64,000 nt of DNA from Amphibacillus sp052055485 (GTDB taxonomy: Bacteria; Bacillota; Bacilli; Bacillales; Amphibacillaceae): contig NZ_CP197171.1 of NCBI RefSeq assembly GCF_052055485.1, forward strand, positions 2,480,001-2,544,000. Reading direction: 5' to 3'. The translations under genes and the position numbers were made by a program. Under the pieces are notes generated by a model, which saw only the letters and a program-made list of their open reading frames with translations, was not told where the DNA came from and did no database searches. This document shows positions 14,814 through 24,043 of this stretch, piece by piece (position 1 is the first letter of the stretch; each line of letters begins with the position of its first letter).

Positions 14814-16194
14814 TTAATTGTCCTCCTATAAGTTTTTTTGTCAATATATAAAGATCTTTGTCACCACCAATATTTCCTGGGAAAATGATGTATGGCGTAT
14901 TTTTAAACTTTCCTTCATCGGGTATCCAGACTGGGACACAATTTATTACTTGACCAATTACAAGAGCACGGTCAATTTTTAGAGCTTTTGTTGCTATATC
15001 ACTTGAAGTTATTCCTCCTTTAGCTATTAAAAAACTGGGTTTGACAGATAAATCTAACACTATTTGCATAAAATGGTTACTAATTTTTTGTGTTAAATCA
15101 AGTTGCGCTTGACCATCTTTGTTCTCCAAATCAACACGATCTCTTCGTGTATGGACTACTGTTGTTCGTCCTTTTAAAATTGCATTTTCTACTAAATGAA
15201 TAACACGGAGTGATTCAGATTCCAAACGATCTTCTAAGGCTAAATGTTGATTAAATTCAATGATTTCAAGATTGTTCATTTGTTTAGTTAAAGTTTCTAG
15301 TTGTTGAGTTGTTCTTTTTACGTGACTACCAATCATAATCAATCCTCCAGTATCTATGGAAGAGTATTTCTTATATAGTGTTTCTAATTTTAGTAGGGAA
15401 CTGTCAAAACATCCAATGAATATCTTGACAAAAGAGGCTGCAGTTCTAAAAAGAATTTTTTTCTTTGTTACTAAAGGTTCCAAGATAGAACAAAAAATTA
15501 TCATATCTTCTTCTGTTTCAATATTGACGATTATTTTTTGAAAATTATGTGCATCTTTAATCTTAGAGAGAATAACTTCTTTTTGAAATGACCTAATTTC
15601 ATCAAGTGTAATAGATATGACTTTAGATGCTGAATAAATACCATCTGTTTTTTCTTCAATCCATTTTTTTAAGTTGGAGTTTCGATACCCAAATGATTTG
15701 TCTTTTGAATAATCAGTTTTGTTAATTTCTAACATATGATTGTTTTCTATAATATAATGAATGTCATTTATAGTAACTCTCCCAGCAGAAGTTAAGGAAG
15801 GGATAATGATTTCACATTCATATGGTTGACTTGCATATTCATTTATTGTATTTGACTCAATCGGATAGTGTTGTCTAAGTGTTGAATCAGATCTTGAAAT
15901 AAGTTGATATTGTATCGAAAGTTCCTGACTGATATATTCTATGGTTTTCATAATATCTTTGTGGAGTTGAATAGTTTCTTTTTGTGTCAAACTTCGAGAA
16001 TTAGTAAGGATAAAAAATGCTGACTCCGAACTTTGGAAGGCTTTCCTAATAGTCTTTAAATCATATTTCGTATAGACATAAACATCTCTAACCGTTTGGC
16101 TACCGGTTGGATCATCATCTAATATGATAGTTTTGAACATTCTTTTTTCAATCTGTTGTTTAAAATCTTTTTTTACTTTTTTTAGCTTACTCAT
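14806..16194 (-). CDS. DUF1537 four-carbon acid sugar kinase family protein
   Basis: A 462-residue ATP-dependent kinase of the OtnK/DtnK type. Known members phosphorylate erythronate, threonate and similar acids. The N-terminal domain has IILDDDPTGSQTVRDV near residue 25 and RSDSTLRQHYP near 100. The C-terminal nucleotide domain has KGGITSSDIATKAL near 385 and VPVWIPDEGKF...FPGNIGG near 430. The ATG at 16194 has GGAGGA at 6-nt spacing; an in-frame GTG at 16200 has none. Known pathways pair this kinase with PdxA2 or OtnC/OtnI. Here the partner is a racemase-fold protein, with a PTS operon divergent. The substrate is not identifiable. Confidence 0.88.
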   Translation of the reverse strand: MSKLKKVKKDFKQQIEKRMFKTIILDDDPTGSQTVRDVYVYTKYDLKTIRKAFQSSESAFFILTNSRSLTQKETIQLHKDIMKTIEYISQELSIQYQLISRSDSTLRQHYPIESNTINEYASQPYECEIIIPSLTSAGRVTINDIHYIIENNHMLEINKTDYSKDKSFGYRNSNLKKWIEEKTDGIYSASKVISITLDEIRSFQKEVILSKIKDAHNFQKIIVNIETEEDMIIFCSILEPLVTKKKILFRTAASFVKIFIGCFDSSLLKLETLYKKYSSIDTGGLIMIGSHVKRTTQQLETLTKQMNNLEIIEFNQHLALEDRLESESLRVIHLVENAILKGRTTVVHTRRDRVDLENKDGQAQLDLTQKISNHFMQIVLDLSVKPSFLIAKGGITSSDIATKALKIDRALVIGQVINCVPVWIPDEGKFKNTPYIIFPGNIGGDKDLYILTKKLIGGQLNV

Positions 16195-16253
16195 AATCAC
16201 TCCTCCTTAAAAATGAGTATAACAAAACTATATCGATAACAATTAACGTAAAT

Positions 16254-16280
16254 GGTAATAATTAAAGAATACATATTACC
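16254..16280. promoter_or_regulatory. Inverted repeat between divergent kinase and PTS regulator operons
   Basis: GGTAATA (16254-16260) and TATTACC (16274-16280) form perfect arms 13 bp apart, 57 bp upstream of the kinase gene and about 115 bp upstream of the regulator gene. A second short dyad, AAAGTAT...ATACTTT, surrounds a -10-like TATACT at about 16360. This is a plausible binding site for the MtlR-like regulator, not proven. Confidence 0.45.
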
Positions 16281-16395
16281 GCATTTAGCAAGTATCTTTA
16301 TTAAAAGTTACCGTATTAATATGTTTCTTTTGAAAAATTGCAAAGTATTTTTAGTGATATACTTTAAATGTGTAAAAAAGAAGGGGTGATAAGTG

Positions 16396-18339
16396 ATGAA
16401 AACGAAAAAAGAGAGAATGCTAATGAAAAGCATATTATCTTTATTCGTTCAAAATGAAGTATTAACCGCTGAAAAGATAGCAGATTCTATTGGGCTTTCA
16501 GAGAAAACAGTACGGACAAAAATAAACCATATAAATGTTTTTCTTGAGGAAAATAATTTAGGAAGTCTTATTAAAAAACCTAGAATTGGAATTAAACTTA
16601 AGGCTACAGAACAGCAAAGGATAGCAATAAAAAATTTAAGCGATTCCATAATTGTTGAAGAAAAAAGAGTAGAACAAAAAAAACGAGTAGAACAAACAAT
16701 CAACTTTTTTTTACTTGAGCCCAATAAATACTATTCTACTTCATTTTTCTCTTCGAAACTATATTTAAGTATTCCGACAACACTTAAGGTGTTAAAGGAG
16801 GCGGAGGTTTATTTTTCTAAATATGATATTTCTTTCAGAAAACAAAGAAATAAAGGAACAAGAATTGAATTTCAAGAAATTAAGTATAGAATAGCTTTTA
16901 AAAATTATATCCTTGATTCTTTCTCAGAAAAACACATTGAAGATAAGTTACTGTTGCTTTTTCCAGCAATAGGAGTTGAAAAAATTGCACAAATGATTAA
17001 GGAAACATGTACAGAATGGGGAGTTAATTTATCAGAATATTCATTTTCAGAAGTCTTGATCCTGTGTGTATTAGCAGTTAAAAGAAGATATGCTTCTCAG
17101 AAAATAGTGATAGATGAAACTGATAAAAAATTAATAGAAAAATACAATGAATTTTCCTTTTCTCAAAGTATTTTTAAGAGAATGAATAATTACTTTAACT
17201 TGAGCTTTCAAAATGAGGAGACTCTTTTTATAGCTACGCAACTTCTGTGTAGTTTTACTCTTGGTGATGAAAGCAATGTACTTCAGTATGATGAAAAATT
17301 AGAGAAGTTTACAAAAGAATGTATAGAATTAATTGGTAACATTTTGAATGTAAATTTATCTCAAGATGAAATTTTGTTAAGAGGATTGCTCTTACATTTA
17401 AGACCTGTATTGTTCAGACTTAAGTATCGAAGAAATACCGAGAATAGTCTTCTCCCAACAATCAAGCATGAGTATCAAACTGTATTCATGGCTGTATGGG
17501 CAATTTCACCACTTTTTCAGAAATATTATGGATTTCAAATTACTGAGCATGAATTAACATATATAAGTTTGTATATTCAAGCTGCGGTTGAAAGAAATCA
17601 AACACCATTAAAGTTATTATTAGTCAGTCATTTACCTAGATCGCATAACCAATTGATCATTAATAGAATAGAGTTGAATTTTCCATCTCTTGGTAAACCA
17701 GAAGTGATTTCTCGTCATCGTTTAACGGACGAATATATTAAAAACTTCGATATTATCTTTGTCACACAACTGCTTGATAGATTTATAGATAAAGTAATAC
17801 TAATTGATAATTTAATGACTGAATATGAGAACAAAGAAATTAGTAACTTTATTATCGAACGAACTCGGTTAACTTTTAATAGTTTACCTCATTTTGATAT
17901 TAAGTGTCACTCTCTATTTGATCCAGAAATGATTTTTATTGATCAAACATTCAAAAATAAACTAGAACTAATTAATTTCTTATCAGAACAACTCAAAAAG
18001 AAAAATATTGTAACTAAACAATATAATAATACTGTAATTTCCAGAGAAAAGGCTACTTCTACAGCCGTTGGTAATGGCGTAGCAATTCCACATGGAGATC
18101 AAGAAGAAGTTTTGAATTCTCGAATTGCGATAGTTACTCTTCAAAACCCTATTAAATGGGATGATGATGAACTTGTAGATATTGTAATTTTAATGTGTCT
18201 GAAAATGAATAGTGAAGAAGAGATTGAAAAATCAAAGTTGTTTTACAAACAGTATATTTATTTAGTTGAGGAAGAACGAGTTGAAATGCTGAGATCATTT
18301 AAAAAGAAAACTGAATTATACAAATTTTTAATCCGTTGA
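16396..18339 (+). CDS. PRD-containing transcriptional activator (MtlR/LicR type)
   Basis: A 647-residue regulator with domains in the usual order. First come N-terminal HTHs (LTAEKIADSIGLSEKTVRTK near residue 30), then PRD1 and PRD2 (about 180-400; the histidine of LRGLLLHLRPVLFRLKY is visible). Next is an EIIB-like domain (LKLLLVSHLPRSHNQLI near 400) lacking the usual cysteine. A C-terminal EIIA domain (about 505-647) has the phosphorylatable His in GNGVAIPHGDQEE. It probably activates the adjacent PTS operon, with its activity set by PTS phosphorylation. GGGGTGAT precedes the ATG. The EIIA gene follows after 13 bp. Confidence 0.9.
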   Translation: MKTKKERMLMKSILSLFVQNEVLTAEKIADSIGLSEKTVRTKINHINVFLEENNLGSLIKKPRIGIKLKATEQQRIAIKNLSDSIIVEEKRVEQKKRVEQTINFFLLEPNKYYSTSFFSSKLYLSIPTTLKVLKEAEVYFSKYDISFRKQRNKGTRIEFQEIKYRIAFKNYILDSFSEKHIEDKLLLLFPAIGVEKIAQMIKETCTEWGVNLSEYSFSEVLILCVLAVKRRYASQKIVIDETDKKLIEKYNEFSFSQSIFKRMNNYFNLSFQNEETLFIATQLLCSFTLGDESNVLQYDEKLEKFTKECIELIGNILNVNLSQDEILLRGLLLHLRPVLFRLKYRRNTENSLLPTIKHEYQTVFMAVWAISPLFQKYYGFQITEHELTYISLYIQAAVERNQTPLKLLLVSHLPRSHNQLIINRIELNFPSLGKPEVISRHRLTDEYIKNFDIIFVTQLLDRFIDKVILIDNLMTEYENKEISNFIIERTRLTFNSLPHFDIKCHSLFDPEMIFIDQTFKNKLELINFLSEQLKKKNIVTKQYNNTVISREKATSTAVGNGVAIPHGDQEEVLNSRIAIVTLQNPIKWDDDELVDIVILMCLKMNSEEEIEKSKLFYKQYIYLVEEERVEMLRSFKKKTELYKFLIR

Positions 18340-18352
18340 AGGGAGAATCAAG

Positions 18353-18802
18353 ATGGAAGAAGAAAGTATCTTGAATCAAAAAAATGTCAAGTTTAAATTG
18401 AAAGCTAAAACCAAAGATGAGGCAATCCATGAATTAGCAAATTTATTATTATATGGAGGTTATCTAAGTGATGTTGATCGTTTTATTGAAGACGTTTTCA
18501 TAAGAGAAGGAGAAGGCGTAACTGGAATTGGAAATGGAATTGCTATTCCTCATGGGAAATCTCAAGCTGTTAAAAAAATCGGTTTAGCTATTGGGAAAAC
18601 TGATTATCCAATTGACTGGGAAAGTCTAGATGGATCAAAGGTACAAATAATTTTCCTTTTTGCAGTATCTAATACTACGGAGGGAGCACATGATCATATT
18701 CGTTTATTGTCAAAAATAGCTACGAAATTAGGGAATGAGAATAACATACGTGCACTTAACAATGCATCAAAATTTGAAGATTTGAAAGCAATTTTTGATT
18801 AA
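18353..18802 (+). CDS. PTS fructose-type EIIA component
   Basis: A 149-residue EIIA of the fructose/mannitol family (PF00359). It accepts phosphate from HPr and passes it to the EIIB encoded next. The active histidine lies in GIGNGIAIPHGKS near residue 64. FLFAVSNTTEGAHDHIRLLSKIA near 105 is typical. It follows the regulator gene by 13 bp with GAAGGGAG as ribosome binding site. It is a stand-alone domain, unlike fused FruA proteins. Confidence 0.93.
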   Translation: MEEESILNQKNVKFKLKAKTKDEAIHELANLLLYGGYLSDVDRFIEDVFIREGEGVTGIGNGIAIPHGKSQAVKKIGLAIGKTDYPIDWESLDGSKVQIIFLFAVSNTTEGAHDHIRLLSKIATKLGNENNIRALNNASKFEDLKAIFD

Positions 18803-18900
18803 TTAAATTTTTTCCATATTAAAATGACACGACTAATAATTTAGTAATATCGATTTGATGTTACTATAAAACTGTAAAATTGATTAAGGAGGAAATTTTA

Positions 18901-19230
18901 ATGAATATAATTGGAATAACTGCTTGTACATCGGGAATTGCTCATACGTATATTGCAAAGGAAAAACTGGAGGTGGCTGCATCGTCTTTAGGATTCACTA
19001 TTAAAGTTGAAACGCAAGGAACGATTGGTGTTGAAAATGAATTAACTGAAGAAGATGTTAAAAATGCGGATGTTGTTGTAATTGCTGCTGATATTGGTGT
19101 TGGTGGAAAAGACCGATTTAAAGATAAACCTGTAGTAAATGTTCCGATTAGTATGGTGATGAAATCACCAAAATCATTGTTAACCAAGATTAACAAACAA
19201 TTAACTCAAAAAAGGAGTGCAAAAAAATGA
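18901..19230 (+). CDS. PTS fructose-type EIIB component
   Basis: A 109-residue EIIB (PF02302 fructose type). The phospho-cysteine is residue 9 in MNIIGITACTSGIAHTYIA; families usually show CPTGIAHT, here CTSGIAHT. It takes phosphate from EIIA and gives it to the sugar during transport. The ATG at 18901 has AAGGAGG at 8 nt, so upstream in-frame codons are not used. It overlaps the EIIC gene by 4 bp. Confidence 0.92.
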   Translation: MNIIGITACTSGIAHTYIAKEKLEVAASSLGFTIKVETQGTIGVENELTEEDVKNADVVVIAADIGVGGKDRFKDKPVVNVPISMVMKSPKSLLTKINKQLTQKRSAKK

Positions 19231-20279
19231 GTAAATTGAATATTAAACAGCATATTATGACTGGGATATCCTATATGGTACCTATTGTGGTTGCTGGTGG
19301 TATTTGTATGGCTATTGCACGTATTTTTGGTGGCGCTTTCGTAGGGGATGCTATAGATACAGTTCCATGGATGATCAATAGTATTGGACAAGCTGCAATG
19401 GGATTTGTAGTTCCAGTTCTGACTGCTGGAATTGCTTATTCAATCGCTGATAGACCAGGAATTGCACCTGGTCTAGCACTTGGATTTATATCAACAGAAC
19501 TGAGAGCTGGTTTTTTAGGTGGTCTATTGATGGGACTTATTGTTGGATACTTTATTAACTGGATAAAAACATGGAAAGTACCTAGTTATATGAAAGGATT
19601 AATGCCTATCTTGATCATTCCAGTAGTAAGTACTTTTACGACAGGGTTAGTTTTTTATTTGATAATCGGTCAACCAATTGTTTGGCTTCAGGATGGGATT
19701 ACTAATTGGATGTATTCATTACAAGGAGGGTCTAAATTTATATTGGGAAGTATTGTTGGAGGTATGATGGGGGTTGATATGGGAGGTCCAATTAATAAAA
19801 CTTCATCAGCATTTGCAACTTCCTTAGTAGCGGAAGGTATATATGGACCGTCAGCTTCCAGATTAATCGGAGGAATGACCCCCGCTTTGGGGATTGGTAT
19901 TTCAGTTTTGTTGAGAAAAAATAGATTTACAAAAGCTGAAATTGACATGGCAAAAGCTGCTTTTCCAATGGGATTATGCTATATCACTGAAGGTGTGCTT
20001 CCATTTGCAGCTGCAGATCCGATTAGAGTTATTGTGAGTAGTGTTGCAGGATCAGCTTTAGGCGGTGGATTATCCATGCTTTGGGGTGTGGAATCCGTAG
20101 CTGTTCACGGTGGTATTTTTGTAGTTCCAGCAATGGTAAATCCGATTGGCTTTTTGATGGCATTAGTCATTGGATCTGTGACAACTGGGGTTTTATATGC
20201 AGTTTTAAGACAAAAGCCTCAAGTATCAGAAGATGAAGAAATCGTTGATTTGGATATAGATATTAGTTTACAGAATTAA
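19227..20279 (+). CDS. PTS fructose-type EIIC permease
   Basis: A 350-residue membrane permease with about nine hydrophobic segments, starting SKLNIKQHIMTGISYMVPIVVAGG. The family features GVDMGGPINKTSSAFATSL near residue 185 and GLCYITEGVLPFAAADPIRV near 250 are intact. It carries the sugar across the membrane with EIIB-linked phosphorylation. It starts inside the end of the EIIB gene (ATGA overlap). The aldolase gene follows after 19 bp. The substrate cannot be read from sequence; fructose-like sugars are handled by relatives. Confidence 0.92.
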   Translation: MSKLNIKQHIMTGISYMVPIVVAGGICMAIARIFGGAFVGDAIDTVPWMINSIGQAAMGFVVPVLTAGIAYSIADRPGIAPGLALGFISTELRAGFLGGLLMGLIVGYFINWIKTWKVPSYMKGLMPILIIPVVSTFTTGLVFYLIIGQPIVWLQDGITNWMYSLQGGSKFILGSIVGGMMGVDMGGPINKTSSAFATSLVAEGIYGPSASRLIGGMTPALGIGISVLLRKNRFTKAEIDMAKAAFPMGLCYITEGVLPFAAADPIRVIVSSVAGSALGGGLSMLWGVESVAVHGGIFVVPAMVNPIGFLMALVIGSVTTGVLYAVLRQKPQVSEDEEIVDLDIDISLQN

Positions 20280-20298
20280 ATGATTAGGAGGTAGAAAT

Positions 20299-21183
20299 AT
20301 GTATGTAGCTACGAAGTATTTATTAGATCATGCAAATAAAAATAATTATGCAATTATGGCAGTTAATTGTATTAATATCGAAATGGCAACTGCTGCAGTT
20401 GCTGCAGCTGAAGAGGAGAAATCTGGATTAATTATTAATATGAGTGAGAGACAAATGAATTTACATGCTAGCATTGATTTAATGGTACCGGTTATAAAGC
20501 AGCTAGCTGAAAAAGCAAATGTTCCAATTGCATTAAATCTAGATCATGGTCAAACCATTGATTGTGTGATAAATTGTATTCAACACGGATTTTCAAGTGT
20601 AATGATAGATGCATCAACAAGTGAATTTGAAGAGAATGTTCATCGAACACAAAGAGTTGTGGAGTTAGCTTCGCCCCATCAGATCAGTGTTGAAGCAGAA
20701 TTAGGGCATGTTGGACAGGCAAGTAATGGTGATAATGATTCATTCGATTTTTTTACTAATGTTAAACAAGCTACTGAATTTATCAAACGTACTCAAATTG
20801 ATGCATTAGCTATCGCAGTTGGGACAGCTCATGGGTCTTATCCAAAAGGAAGAATACCAAAAATAGATTTTAAACGTTTAGCAGAATTAAAAGAGGCTTT
20901 AAAGTTACCTCTAGTCTTACATGGCGGTTCTGGTGCCGGAGAAGAGAATATTGTAAAAGCAGTAGAATGCGGGATAAATAAAATCAATGTGTGTACAGAT
21001 ATTTTTAATATTGCAAGTGATACAATGGTAAATTCAAAATTAAAAGATAAGGCTGACTATTTATTTATGAATATTGACGCCGTTAGATCAATGAAAAACT
21101 TTGTTAAGAAATATATGAAACTGATTGGATCTAGTAATAGATATGGGTTTAATAAGGCTGTTAAAAATGATAGTAAGGAATAA
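20299..21183 (+). CDS. Class II fructose-bisphosphate aldolase family protein
   Basis: A 294-residue zinc aldolase of the Fba/GatY/KbaY family. Zinc and active-site motifs are in place: ALNLDHGQT near residue 80, EAELGHVGQ near 135, VGTAHGSYP near 175, LHGGSGAGEEN near 210. It should split a ketose bisphosphate, probably the product of the PTS sugar, into two trioses. As the last gene of the PTS operon its substrate is likely a special sugar, not glycolytic fructose bisphosphate. AGGAGG precedes the ATG. The C-terminus is ordinary. Confidence 0.9.
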   Translation: MYVATKYLLDHANKNNYAIMAVNCINIEMATAAVAAAEEEKSGLIINMSERQMNLHASIDLMVPVIKQLAEKANVPIALNLDHGQTIDCVINCIQHGFSSVMIDASTSEFEENVHRTQRVVELASPHQISVEAELGHVGQASNGDNDSFDFFTNVKQATEFIKRTQIDALAIAVGTAHGSYPKGRIPKIDFKRLAELKEALKLPLVLHGGSGAGEENIVKAVECGINKINVCTDIFNIASDTMVNSKLKDKADYLFMNIDAVRSMKNFVKKYMKLIGSSNRYGFNKAVKNDSKE

Positions 21184-21362
21184 CCTTTAAAAATATTTGT
21201 TAATATAGAGTGTAAGTATTAATAATGAGTGTTATTAACTCAAGTTTTGCAATCTTAATAATAACGTTTTACCCTTAAAATAACTAGAGTTTTTTAAACA
21301 AATATAAATAATAAATAGGTAATTTTCAATGAATTTGAGTGGTAATATCTTATTTTGGAATT

Positions 21363-21700
21363 GATAACAAGTTGTTATAAAAACAAATATAAGAAAATGT
21401 GTAAATAATCTTGTTATATGATTAGTCGTATTAACTAGCTTTGGTATGATGACTAGGCTATATTACCATAACAGATGTGTATAGGTTGAGGTCTTTTATC
21501 ACAGCTAACCGTCCGTAAAACTAAGGGCAACAACAGGTTTCGATGGGGCGAGTAACCGCACTAAGGAAAACTACGGAGCTTTACACTGCGATTACTCGCC
21601 CCACCGAAGACATTTGCGGTTACTCGTCCTACCGGAAACATTTGCATGACCTACATCCTGTAGGCCCAACTCTCACTGATTGAAGTTTCGTTTTATAAAC
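21363..21700 (+). repeat. Long dispersed repeat, full copy (R2)
   Basis: Nearly identical to 8232-8527 over the first 170 bp, including the palindrome ATAACAAGTTGTTAT and CCGTCCGTAAAACT. It then has extra CACCGAAGACATTT-type units and the hairpin CCTACATCCTGTAGG, and ends GTTTCGTTTTATAAA. Of the remaining gap, a partial H-like sequence (GGGATGTTGTGCAATCAT) lies near 21733. I see nothing else in 21184-21362 or 21760-21903. Confidence 0.8.
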
Positions 21701-21903
21701 CCGGATTCCTTATGGAAGACTTGAATACAAAAGGGATGTTGTGCAATCATAAACTGATGAAAAGTATCTTAGATGCCTCCTAGTCTAGCTTTGTTCAGAA
21801 ACTTCTATACAAAGCCGATTGTTATGGACGGGAAAGTAACAAAGTTAAATAAATAACTTCATGATAAGTCTGGCAAAAGGTCGTCATAATGATTGGCTGA
21901 CGT

Positions 21904-23160
21904 TTAAGCTACTTGATGTTTTCGGAATCCTCTAACCGCCAATGGAATACTGATTAGGATAATAAGAAGATAAACAATGGCACTCATAACAAAAAGATTT
22001 GTTGTCCATCCGCCTATGCTGTAAGTCATATGATCAGCAAATTTCAGCTGTAGTTGAACGCCGGGAAGAAGATCGACAAATAAATTATAAACAGCAGATT
22101 TTGTCCCAGTCGGTATGACAAAAGGAATGATCAGCAGCATCACATTAGCAATTAAAACAGGGATAGGTGTGCTCATTTTTGAGGAAAGGAACAAAGTGAT
22201 GGCTACCATTCCTAAAAGAATGATCAAGCCCAGCCCAGCATGAATCCAAACGGTTTCGCTCATGCTCCATGGAAATGGAGAGTTGGGAATCCTTAATTGA
22301 ATGGGTAAGTCAGCGCCTTCAGTTCCAAACAATGCTAAAGAGCCACCTATCGCAAGGGCCATTGTGATACTGTAAACTAAAATACTGAAAAGGAAGGAGA
22401 CCAATAGCTTTGCTCCAATGACCTTACTTTTGCCATACTTACTGGAAAGAATTAAGACATCGGTTCCTTCTTGATATTCACTAGCAAAAATCGGTGCTAG
22501 AGAAATACAAATCATCAATATCATCATGGGAATAAAGGCAATTCGGTCAATAATACTATCCCAGCCTGCGTAATAGCCATATCGATAAGGTGTTTTAATC
22601 TTCGCTGTTTGTTGCTGCCAATATGACTTTTCCTGATCAGTCATACGCCCACCATTCCGAGGATTATTTCTCTCCATAATAATAGATTGATTCTCCTGAT
22701 ATTGTTGATAAAAGCCTAGGGTTCCATCTTCTTGAACCGGAATTTCCAATACATAATCAGGTAAACTATAAACTTCTGGATCACTAAATGTATTCGCCAC
22801 CACATCAAGAATTGGATAATTAAAACTATAAAATGAATGCAATATCTCTGAAGTGAATTCCTTTTCACCATTTTCGTTTTCTATATAACTTGCTGGATCA
22901 TCGCTAATCATTCTAAATTCTTGAATCATGTCACCAAGCTCTTCTTCTGTTAACACGCTAGGTTGTTGTAACGCTATTTCCTTTTGAACGTTGATTGCCG
23001 ATAGACCCTTATGGCTATTTCCCTGTAAATCAGTCGTTTGTGTTTGAAAAGCTGGAAGAATAAACAACCAAGCTGTAAAGAGAATGATGATCAGGTTGCT
23101 AATGATAGTTGATTTCCGATTGACTATTTTTTTCGATTCAAATTTAATCAGTTCTCTCAT
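21904..23160 (-). CDS. ABC-2 type permease
   Basis: A 418-residue membrane protein. There is one N-terminal membrane helix (STIISNLIIILFTAWLFILPAF), then a large outside loop of about 180 residues. The rest holds five or more membrane helices (for example IAFIPMMILMICISLAPIFA and a long C-terminal one). This is the layout of ABC-2 export permeases. The conserved SSKYGKSKVIGAKLL precedes a helix, as in that family. It is the last gene of the ECF sigma operon and starts directly after the stop of the ATPase gene. Substrate unknown; export of a peptide or lipid-like compound is possible. Confidence 0.85.
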   Translation of the reverse strand: MRELIKFESKKIVNRKSTIISNLIIILFTAWLFILPAFQTQTTDLQGNSHKGLSAINVQKEIALQQPSVLTEEELGDMIQEFRMISDDPASYIENENGEKEFTSEILHSFYSFNYPILDVVANTFSDPEVYSLPDYVLEIPVQEDGTLGFYQQYQENQSIIMERNNPRNGGRMTDQEKSYWQQQTAKIKTPYRYGYYAGWDSIIDRIAFIPMMILMICISLAPIFASEYQEGTDVLILSSKYGKSKVIGAKLLVSFLFSILVYSITMALAIGGSLALFGTEGADLPIQLRIPNSPFPWSMSETVWIHAGLGLIILLGMVAITLFLSSKMSTPIPVLIANVMLLIIPFVIPTGTKSAVYNLFVDLLPGVQLQLKFADHMTYSIGGWTTNLFVMSAIVYLLIILISIPLAVRGFRKHQVA

Positions 23161-24039
23161 TTAAACATCTACCTCGCTTTTTTCTTTAAAATAATACAGA
23201 TAAACATCTTCCATGACAGGCTCCGTTAATTCAGCTGTTGGTAAAGGTTTAGTATCACTAATCATCCTTATCTGAATTTTATCACCGGCATAATGAATAT
23301 TTGCAATGATGAATTTTTCAAGCAATCGATTTAATTCTTTCTGATTCACTGTACACAACCAAACTTTTCCCTGAACAATTTGAGTGGCTTCACTAGTGGG
23401 GCCTTCCAATAGGATTTTTCCTTGTTTCATGATCACAATTCGATCTGAAATATATTCAACATCGGAAACAATGTGCGTAGACAGTAATACAATCCGATCT
23501 CCGGCTAAGTTTGAAATTAAATTTCTAAAATTAACGCGTTCCTGTGGATCTAGTCCTACCGTTGGTTCATCTAATATTAAGAGTTTGGGGTCATTAATGA
23601 TTGCCTGAGCAATGCCTACTCGTTGTTTCATTCCTCCAGATAAAGTCTTCATTTTTCTTTTCCCCATCCCTTTTAAACCAACCGTTTCCAACATAGTTGC
23701 TATTTTTTTATTCAGACTTTTCCGATCTACTCCTTTGATGATTCCCATATATCTAAGAAATTCCTGAATGGAAAAATCCTGATAATAGGCGAATTTTTGC
23801 GGTAAATAGCCGATGTTTTCCAAGTACCTTTTTTGTTCCTTTTTGATCGGCTGATCATTGAATCGAATCTCTCCAGAGGTTTGATCTAATAATCCACAAG
23901 TCATATTCATCAAGGTGGATTTTCCCGAACCATTTGCTCCTAATAAACCATAAATACCTGGAGACAGTGTTAATGAAAAACGATCAACGGCTTTAATATC
24001 CTTAAAATCTTTAGTTAGATTGATATATTCTAGTTTCAT
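23161..24039 (-). CDS. ABC transporter ATP-binding protein
   Basis: A 292-residue ATPase subunit with Walker A GANGSGKST near residue 36, signature LSGGMKQRVGIAQA near 134, Walker B LLILDEPTVGLDP near 155 and switch His in LSTHIVSD near 188. The C-terminus ends PVMEDVYLYYFKEKSEVDV, like its neighbour's PTIEDIYFYYMNKE, so the two ATPases are paralogues. AAGGAG precedes the ATG; the gene follows the first ATPase by 4 bp. The two may form a heterodimer with the permease next door. Confidence 0.92.
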   Translation of the reverse strand: MKLEYINLTKDFKDIKAVDRFSLTLSPGIYGLLGANGSGKSTLMNMTCGLLDQTSGEIRFNDQPIKKEQKRYLENIGYLPQKFAYYQDFSIQEFLRYMGIIKGVDRKSLNKKIATMLETVGLKGMGKRKMKTLSGGMKQRVGIAQAIINDPKLLILDEPTVGLDPQERVNFRNLISNLAGDRIVLLSTHIVSDVEYISDRIVIMKQGKILLEGPTSEATQIVQGKVWLCTVNQKELNRLLEKFIIANIHYAGDKIQIRMISDTKPLPTAELTEPVMEDVYLYYFKEKSEVDV

Positions 24040-24043
24040 TATC

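Noticed and set aside
21715..21900. Possible transposase C-terminus (PIVMDGKVTKLNK) near 21815
   Set aside because: Only a dozen residues are readable and no wider match to a transposase can be seen.
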